Source: Gordonia crocea
Lineage (GTDB): Bacteria; Actinomycetota; Actinomycetes; Mycobacteriales; Mycobacteriaceae
Length of the DNA stretch: 10,800 bases
Assembly (NCBI RefSeq): GCF_009932435.1
Contig: NZ_BJOU01000009.1
Span: 1-10,800, forward strand
Reading direction: 5' to 3'
Shown: positions 6,927 to 10,800 of the stretch, piece by piece
How the letters are laid out: each line of letters starts with the position of its first letter
Numbering within the stretch: the stretch's first letter is position 1
Program-made: the position numbers and the translations under genes
Notes under the pieces: model-generated
Database searches by the model: none
Told to the model about the DNA's origin: nothing
What the model saw: the letters and a program-made list of their open reading frames with translations, nothing else

Positions 6927-8563
6927 CGTCCCTCCTCGGTGAGGTCGCGCTTGAGCACCTTGCCGGTGGCGTTGCGGGGCAACAGTTCGATGAAATGGAT
7001 GTCGCGCGGCACCTTGTACCCGGCGAGCTGGCTCTTCACGTGCGCCTTCAACGCGTCGGCATCGACGTCGGAACCGCCGGACCGCACGACGAAGGCGGCG
7101 AGCCGCTGGCCGAACTTCTCGTCGTCGACGCCGATCACCGCGACCTCGGCCACCCCCGGGTGGGCGTCGAGGACCAGCTCGACCTCCAGCGGGTAGACGT
7201 TCTCGCCGCCGGAGACGATCATCTCGTCGTCGCGTCCGACGACGTAGAGCAGGCCGTTCCCGTCGATCCGCCCGACGTCGCCGGAGAGCATGTAGCCGTC
7301 GGCGTAGTCCTTGGTCTCGGTGCCGGTGTATCCGTCGAAGGCCGACTCGTTGGCCACCGCGATGACGCCGATCTCGCCGACCGGGAGCGGGCGCCGATCG
7401 TCGTCGAGAATCCGCACCCGGGTGCCGGCGATGGGCCGCCCGGCGGTGTCCGGGGCGATCCGCAGGTCGGCCGGGGTCGCGGTGCTGATCAGACCGGCCT
7501 CGGTGGCGTTGTAGCTGTTGTAAACCACGTCGCCGAAGCGGTCCATGAAGGCGGTGAGCGATTCCGCGCGCATCCGCGACCCGCTGGCGGTGGCGAACCG
7601 CAGCGTCGGCATCGGCTTGGCGTCGAGCACATCGACGGGCAGGTCCATGATCCGTTCGAGCATCACCGGGACGACGGCGAGCCCGCTCGCACCGTGGTCG
7701 CGCACGAGGTCGAGCGTGCCTTGCGGGTCGAACCGGCGACGCATGACCATCGTCGCGTGCATCGTCGACGAGATGGCCATCTGGCCGAAGCCCCAGGCGT
7801 GGAAGATCGGGGCCGCGATGACCGTCGTCTCCCCGCCGCGCCACGGGATGCGGTCGAGCATCGCCGCGAGCGACGAGACGTCCGATCCGCTGGCGCCGCG
7901 CTTGGCGCCCTTGGGGGTGCCGGTGGTGCCCGAGGTCAGCAGGATGATCCGGCCGGGTTTGCGCGGCGGCGCCGGGCGCTGCCCCATCCGGGAGGAGATG
8001 AGGTGCTCGACGGTGCCGGGATCGGCGCGCAGGCCGATCCCCTCCTGCCACGACCACAGGCACCGCAGGCCCGAATCAGATTGGCGGGCATGGTCGATGA
8101 GGCCGGCGAACTCGTCGTCGGCGATGAGGATGTCGGCCTGTTCGCGCTTGAGGACGTCGGCGAGCTGCGGCCCGGCGAACCCGGTGTTGAGCAGGACCGC
8201 GTCGGCGCCCAACCGGATCGTCGCGGCGATCGCCTCGACGATGCCGCGGTGGTTGCGGCACATGATCGCGACGGTGCGCGGCGGCCGGACGGTCGACTCA
8301 CTGAGCCCGACGGCCAGCGCGTCGGCCCGGGCGTCGAGTTGCGCCCAGGTCAGCGAGCCGGCCTCGTCGTGCAGGGCGACGGCGTCGGGGTATTGGGCGG
8401 CGGCGAGGCCGATGCCGCTGACCGCGTTCGTCCCGCCCTGGCGGCGCAACGACAACCCCATCCGCAGGTAGCGGTCGGGGCGCAGCAGGGTGAGGAATCC
8501 GCTGGACACCAAGACGCGGACGATCCACGCGTAGTGGCTGAGTCGGTTGCGCAACGCGGTCAT
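6923..8563 (-). CDS. Fatty-acid acyl-CoA synthetase / AMP-ligase (FadD12/FadD2-like)
   Basis: This is an adenylate-forming (ANL) enzyme of 546 residues, the usual length for fatty acyl-CoA synthetases. It activates a carboxylic acid with ATP and joins it to CoA. All core motifs are intact: the phosphate-binding LTSGTTGTPKGAKR (209-222), YNSYNATEAG (348-357), SGDVGRID (427-434), the hinge GRDDEMIVSGGENVYPLEVE (443-462), and the adenylation lysine in NATGKVLKRD (Lys535). A helical N-terminal extension (about 1-45) precedes the domain. The start at ATG 8563 lies four bases after the acyltransferase stop. Its stop overlaps the WS/DGAT start, so the acyl-CoA maker and user are translationally coupled. 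From memory, M. tuberculosis fadD12 (Rv1427c) sits next to an acyltransferase-like Rv1428c and near a WS/DGAT gene (Rv1425), supporting a FadD12-like assignment; FadD2 is the alternative. Confidence 0.93.
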   Translation of the reverse strand: MTALRNRLSHYAWIVRVLVSSGFLTLLRPDRYLRMGLSLRRQGGTNAVSGIGLAAAQYPDAVALHDEAGSLTWAQLDARADALAVGLSESTVRPPRTVAIMCRNHRGIVEAIAATIRLGADAVLLNTGFAGPQLADVLKREQADILIADDEFAGLIDHARQSDSGLRCLWSWQEGIGLRADPGTVEHLISSRMGQRPAPPRKPGRIILLTSGTTGTPKGAKRGASGSDVSSLAAMLDRIPWRGGETTVIAAPIFHAWGFGQMAISSTMHATMVMRRRFDPQGTLDLVRDHGASGLAVVPVMLERIMDLPVDVLDAKPMPTLRFATASGSRMRAESLTAFMDRFGDVVYNSYNATEAGLISTATPADLRIAPDTAGRPIAGTRVRILDDDRRPLPVGEIGVIAVANESAFDGYTGTETKDYADGYMLSGDVGRIDGNGLLYVVGRDDEMIVSGGENVYPLEVELVLDAHPGVAEVAVIGVDDEKFGQRLAAFVVRSGGSDVDADALKAHVKSQLAGYKVPRDIHFIELLPRNATGKVLKRDLTEEGR

Positions 8564-8567
8564 GGCC

Positions 8568-9386
8568 TCACCCGATGATCGGGAATCGACGGTCGCGGTC
8601 GAGTTCGTCGAGGGCGGCCTGCATCCGCGACCGGATCTCCTCGTCGACGGCGTCGATGTCGGGGTCCTCGCCGAACTCGGCGGTGATGTCGATGGGGTCG
8701 AGCACCTGGGTCACCATCTTCGACGGCAGCGGCACGTTGGGCGGCATGCCCAGCGTGAGCCCGAAGGGGAAGCCGAAGGTCAGCGGCGCCCGGGTGGCCC
8801 GGATCAGCTTGTCCAGCCGCAACAGTTTGGCCAGGCCCGCGCCGTCGTTGAGGAACAGCTGGGTCTCCTGGCCGCCGATGGTGACGATGGGGACGATCGG
8901 CACCCCTGCTATGATGGCGGTGCGCACGTAACCCTGTTGGCCGTTGAAGTTGATCTTCGCCGACGCCGAGGTGGGCCGCATCGCGTCCCAGACACCGCCG
9001 GGGAACACCAGCGTCGCCATGCCCTCGCGCAGCGCGGCGACGGCGTTGCGCGGATGGGCGCGCAGGAAGCCGAACTTGCCGAAGATGGTGTCTCCCGCCC
9101 CCAGGAACACCAGGTCGTGGGCCAGCGTGCACAACGGTCGGTCGGCGCCGAACTCGTCGGCGAAGGCGACCGCGATGAGCGGGACGTCGTAGGCGACCAT
9201 GCCGCCGGAGTGGTTGCTGACCAGCAACACTCCCCCGTCGGGCACCTTGTCCATCCCGCGCACCTCGGAGCGGAAGTAGACCTTGGCGATGGTCTTGAGC
9301 AGCGGTAGGACGCGGGCCACCCACTCGGGGTCCCAGCGGGCTTGCGAGCCCTTCTCCGGCACCGGCTGCGACTTGTCTTCGGCCAC
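8568..9386 (-). CDS. Lysophospholipid/monoacylglycerol acyltransferase-like protein (LPLAT, MGAT-like)
   Basis: This 272-residue protein (the length of Rv1428c) belongs to the PlsC-type acyltransferase superfamily, transferring acyl groups to glycerolipids or alcohols at the membrane. It shows LLVSNHSGGMVAYDVP (54-69), giving an H-x7-D arrangement instead of PlsC H-x4-D, and FPGGVWDAMRP (128-138), the FPGG form typical of the MGAT/DGAT2-like branch, then GVPIVPIVTIGG (161-172). I place the start at GTG 9386, because AAGGGGG lies 8-9 bases upstream; a GTG at 9395 would add three residues but abuts that ribosome binding site. The frame stays open far upstream, but beyond 9395 it runs through the promoter and a divergent gene. 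It is first in the leftward operon and makes a natural partner of FadD and WS/DGAT. Acceptor substrate unknown. Confidence 0.87.
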   Translation of the reverse strand: MAEDKSQPVPEKGSQARWDPEWVARVLPLLKTIAKVYFRSEVRGMDKVPDGGVLLVSNHSGGMVAYDVPLIAVAFADEFGADRPLCTLAHDLVFLGAGDTIFGKFGFLRAHPRNAVAALREGMATLVFPGGVWDAMRPTSASAKINFNGQQGYVRTAIIAGVPIVPIVTIGGQETQLFLNDGAGLAKLLRLDKLIRATRAPLTFGFPFGLTLGMPPNVPLPSKMVTQVLDPIDITAEFGEDPDIDAVDEEIRSRMQAALDELDRDRRFPIIG

Positions 9387-9394
9387 GGTCGCCA

Positions 9395-9402
9395 CCCCCT
9401 TC
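9395..9402 (-). promoter_or_regulatory. Ribosome binding site that decides the acyltransferase start
   Basis: On the minus strand GAAGGGGG (9402-9395) lies directly against a GTG at 9395 and eight bases upstream of GTG 9386. Normal spacing favours GTG 9386 as the start codon. Confidence 0.6.
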
Positions 9403-9446
9403 GTATCGATCGACTCCCTGCTCTTTATTGTCGTTTCACCATCGGC

Positions 9447-9458
9447 GGCCCGCGGGCC
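9447..9458. promoter_or_regulatory. 12-bp perfect GC palindrome in the acyltransferase leader
   Basis: GGCCCGCGGGCC is perfectly self-complementary and lies between the KstR-like operator and the acyltransferase start. It could be a protein-binding site or a stem in the leader RNA, but with no loop a hairpin would be short. In a genome this GC-rich it may be chance. Confidence 0.3.
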
Positions 9459-9465
9459 ATCGAGG

Positions 9466-9487
9466 AAACTAGAACGTGTTCTAGTTT
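9466..9487. promoter_or_regulatory. KstR-like operator, 22-bp palindrome
   Basis: Two perfect 10-bp arms, AAACTAGAAC (9466-9475) and GTTCTAGTTT (9478-9487), flank a GT centre. The inner 14 bp, TAGAACGTGTTCTA (9470-9483), matches every fixed base of the published KstR consensus TNNAACNNGTTNNA. KstR is the TetR-family repressor of sterol catabolism in mycobacteria and rhodococci, released by cholesterol-derived CoA thioesters. The site ends one base before a -10-like TAGAAT on the + strand, so binding would block that promoter. It lies 79 bp from the acyltransferase start and 73 bp from the epimerase start, placed to control both directions. The KstR2 consensus is different (AnCAAGnnCTTGnT) and does not match. 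A related TetR regulator with the same half-site is the main alternative. Confidence 0.8.
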
Positions 9488-9493
9488 TAGAAT
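9488..9493 (+). promoter_or_regulatory. Candidate -10 box of the epimerase promoter
   Basis: TAGAAT matches TATAAT at five of six positions and directly follows the operator palindrome. With a 17-bp spacer the -35 position falls at GAAACT (9465-9470), a poor match, which is common in actinobacteria and in repressed promoters. A transcript starting near 9500 would have a leader of about 60 bases. No equally good leftward promoter was found; GACAAT at 9432-9427 on the minus strand is a weak candidate. Confidence 0.5.
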
Positions 9494-9560
9494 AGAGCAC
9501 GTTTCCCGGATCCGCCATCCGAGACCACCAGCCGTTCCGCCCACCGCAGAGGAGACCGCC

Positions 9561-10538
9561 GTGCGCGTCCTGATCACCGGTGCCACCGGATTCGTCGGCG
9601 GCTGGACCGCCGACGCGATCGCCCGCCGCGGCCACCAGATCCGCTTCCTCGTGCGCAACCCCGACAAGCTGGCCCGCGCCGCAGCCTTTTTCGGGTTCGA
9701 CGCCGACGACGCCGTGGTCGGCGACATCACCGACGAGGCCGGCGTCGCCCGGGCCCTGCAGGGCTGCGACGCCGTGGTGCACGCGGCCGCCGAGGTCGCC
9801 CTGCACGGCACCGACGCCGACGGGGAGCGGGCCCTGGTGCAGCGCAATCTCGCGGGCGCGCGCAACGTGATCGGCGGGGCCGTGCGGGCGGGCATCGACC
9901 CGGTCGTGCACGTGTCGAGCATCGCCGCGCTGTGGACCCCGACGACGGCGGTCATGCACGGCGACCTGCCGGTCACCGGGGGCGCCGGCGCCTACGGGCA
10001 GGCCAAGACCGCGGTGGAGGTCTACGTCCGCTCGCTGCAGGACGAGGGAGCACCCGTCGCCATCGTCTACCCCACCGGCGTCGCCGGCCCGTCGGCCGCC
10101 GGGCACCGCGGGGAGGCCGGCGACGGCGTGCGCACCCTCGCCGGCGTCGGGGTGCTGGGCCGCACCGCCGGGCTGACCCTCGTCGACGTCCGCGACCTGG
10201 CCGACCTGCACGTCCGCCTGCTCGAACCCGGGCACGGCCCGCGCCGCATCCTGGCCGGCGGGCACCGGATCATCGGCGCCGACCTCGCCCGGGCGCTGCG
10301 CCACGCCTCGGGGCGGCACACCCGCTACGTGCCGATCCCCAACCGCGCGCTGCTCGGGATCGGCCGGCTCGCCGACCGCTTCCGCTCGCTGGTCCCGGCC
10401 GGCGTCGACCAACTCAGCGAATCCGCCGCCCAGTACCTGCTCTACCCGCCGATCCCCGACAACAGCGCCGCGGCGTCGCTCGGCGCCACCTTCCGGCCGG
10501 CGACCGAGACGATCGACGCGGTGTTCGACGACGACTGA
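9561..10538 (+). CDS. NAD-dependent epimerase/dehydratase, extended SDR (3beta-HSD-like)
   Basis: This 325-residue extended SDR has the N-terminal nucleotide-binding VLITGATGFVGG (3-14), acidic and NP-loop residues after RFLVRNPDKL (28-37), AAAEVALHG (75-83), HVSSIAA (117-123) and the catalytic YGQAK (Tyr145, Lys149). LTLVDVRDLADLHV in the C-terminal half is typical of the PF01370/PF01073 group. It would oxidise or epimerise a hydroxyl on a sugar, sterol or acyl substrate. The start is GTG 9561, with AGAGGAG at 9548-9554 six bases upstream; the frame is open further upstream but crosses the operator. It is transcribed divergently from the lipid operon under the same KstR-like site, which makes a sterol-type substrate attractive but unproven. 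It stands alone before a hairpin at 10544. Confidence 0.92.
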   Translation: MRVLITGATGFVGGWTADAIARRGHQIRFLVRNPDKLARAAAFFGFDADDAVVGDITDEAGVARALQGCDAVVHAAAEVALHGTDADGERALVQRNLAGARNVIGGAVRAGIDPVVHVSSIAALWTPTTAVMHGDLPVTGGAGAYGQAKTAVEVYVRSLQDEGAPVAIVYPTGVAGPSAAGHRGEAGDGVRTLAGVGVLGRTAGLTLVDVRDLADLHVRLLEPGHGPRRILAGGHRIIGADLARALRHASGRHTRYVPIPNRALLGIGRLADRFRSLVPAGVDQLSESAAQYLLYPPIPDNSAAASLGATFRPATETIDAVFDDD

Positions 10539-10543
10539 TCCGA

Positions 10544-10561
10544 CCCGCCCGCCGGGGCGGG
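10544..10561 (+). terminator. GC-rich hairpin after the epimerase gene
   Basis: CCCGCCC (10544-10550) and GGGCGGG (10555-10561) form a perfect 7-bp stem with a GCCG loop, five bases after the epimerase stop. GTTAG follows, without a T-run, so this would be the T-less kind of terminator seen in actinobacteria. It could equally sit in the leader of the next gene, whose start is 15 bases on. Confidence 0.5.
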
Positions 10562-10575
10562 GTTAGTCTGGGTCC

Positions 10576-10800
10576 GTGTGTTCCGACGATGACGTGACGA
10601 CACCGTTCTCCCCGGCCGACGCCGCTGCTGTCCGAGCGTTGTGGGAGCCGCTCGGGCTGCCCGGGGTGATCGACATCCACACCCACTTCATGCCGGGCAA
10701 TGTGATGGACAAGGTCTGGGCCTACTTCGACTCGGCCGGCCCGCTGCTGGGCCAGGGATTGGCCGATCACCTACCGCGCCGACGAGCAGGCCCGCGTCGA
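10576..10800 (+). pseudogene. Amidohydrolase (amidohydrolase_2 family) N-terminus, frameshifted and cut by the window
   Basis: From GTG 10576 (the only upstream start after an in-frame TAG at 10564) the frame reads through LGLPGVIDIHTHFMPGNV, where HTH (His35, His37) is the metal-binding HxH of the amidohydrolase_2 family (PF04909, ACMSD/resorcylate-decarboxylase-like metal-dependent hydrolases or decarboxylases). After GPLLGQ the family-like continuation DWPITYRADEQARV is found one frame over. Removing one G from the GGG at 10755-10757 restores a single frame to the window end. This is a one-base insertion, either a real mutation or a sequencing error. No strong ribosome binding site is visible. 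Family moderately certain from the short stretch; function unknown. Confidence 0.7.

Noticed and set aside
5466..8063. An 865-codon minus-strand frame as a fusion with WS/DGAT
   Set aside because: The upstream part is an Arg-rich shadow of the FadD gene; the family N-terminus, a strong ribosome binding site and the ATGA overlap all put the start at 6926.
5523..8578. Long plus-strand open frames (5523-7196 and 6995-8578)
   Set aside because: They are antisense to the WS/DGAT and FadD genes, rich in Arg/Gly/His/Asp as expected from GC-rich shadows, and show no family motifs.
9466..9487. KstR2 or insertion-sequence end
   Set aside because: The half-site AAC/GTT does not fit the KstR2 CAAG/CTTG pattern, and there is no transposase or target duplication nearby.
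8568..10412. A 614-codon minus-strand frame as one protein
   Set aside because: Only the part after GTG 9386 has acyltransferase motifs; upstream it crosses the divergent promoter and is antisense to the epimerase gene.

Overview
The window looks like chromosomal DNA of a mycolic-acid actinobacterium (Mycobacteriales: Gordonia, Williamsia, Mycobacterium or a relative). The evidence is very high GC with strongly GC-biased third codon positions, GTG starts, ATGA stop/start overlaps, a WS/DGAT wax ester/triacylglycerol synthase beside a FadD acyl-CoA synthetase, and a perfect palindrome that fits the KstR operator consensus. The genus cannot be fixed from sequence alone.

Region 1 (1-4177, + strand) is a catabolic operon: an aldehyde dehydrogenase (5' end outside the window, one frameshift), a short-chain dehydrogenase, a 3-hydroxyisobutyrate-dehydrogenase-like oxidoreductase, a carboxymuconolactone-decarboxylase-like protein and a PF20091-type alpha/beta hydrolase. 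The SDR, HIBADH-like and CMD genes overlap by 4 bp at ATGA, and the hydrolase starts 2 bp after the CMD stop. The order ALDH-SDR-HIBADH-like-CMD matches, from memory, M. tuberculosis Rv0768-Rv0771. A plausible joint role is stepwise oxidation and hydrolysis of an alcohol/aldehyde/ester substrate, but the substrate is not visible here.

Region 2 is two arrays of one 21-bp tandem repeat, at 698-802 (5 units) and 4185-4310 (6 units, opposite orientation). Each begins at or 1 bp after the stop codon of a gene, in the same orientation relative to that gene. Every unit carries GGGCCC. I found no known element that explains them, and they are the least understood feature of the window.

Region 3 (4312-9386, - strand) is a four-gene neutral-lipid operon, in transcription order: LPLAT/MGAT-like acyltransferase, FadD-type acyl-CoA synthetase, WS/DGAT acyltransferase, alpha/beta hydrolase. 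Spacing is 4 bp, a 4-bp overlap, then 5 bp. Together these could activate fatty acids, esterify them into storage lipid and hydrolyse esters.

Region 4 (9387-9560) is an AT-richer divergent promoter region with a 22-bp palindrome matching TNNAACNNGTTNNA (KstR, the sterol catabolism repressor). It lies directly against a -10-like TAGAAT for the rightward gene and about 80 bp from each of the two start codons.

Region 5 (9561-10800, + strand) is an extended-SDR/3beta-HSD-like NAD-dependent epimerase/dehydrogenase, a GC hairpin, and the start of an amidohydrolase_2-type gene that has a second single-base frameshift before leaving the window. No tRNA, rRNA, CRISPR array, insertion sequence or gene-free stretch over 300 bp was seen.
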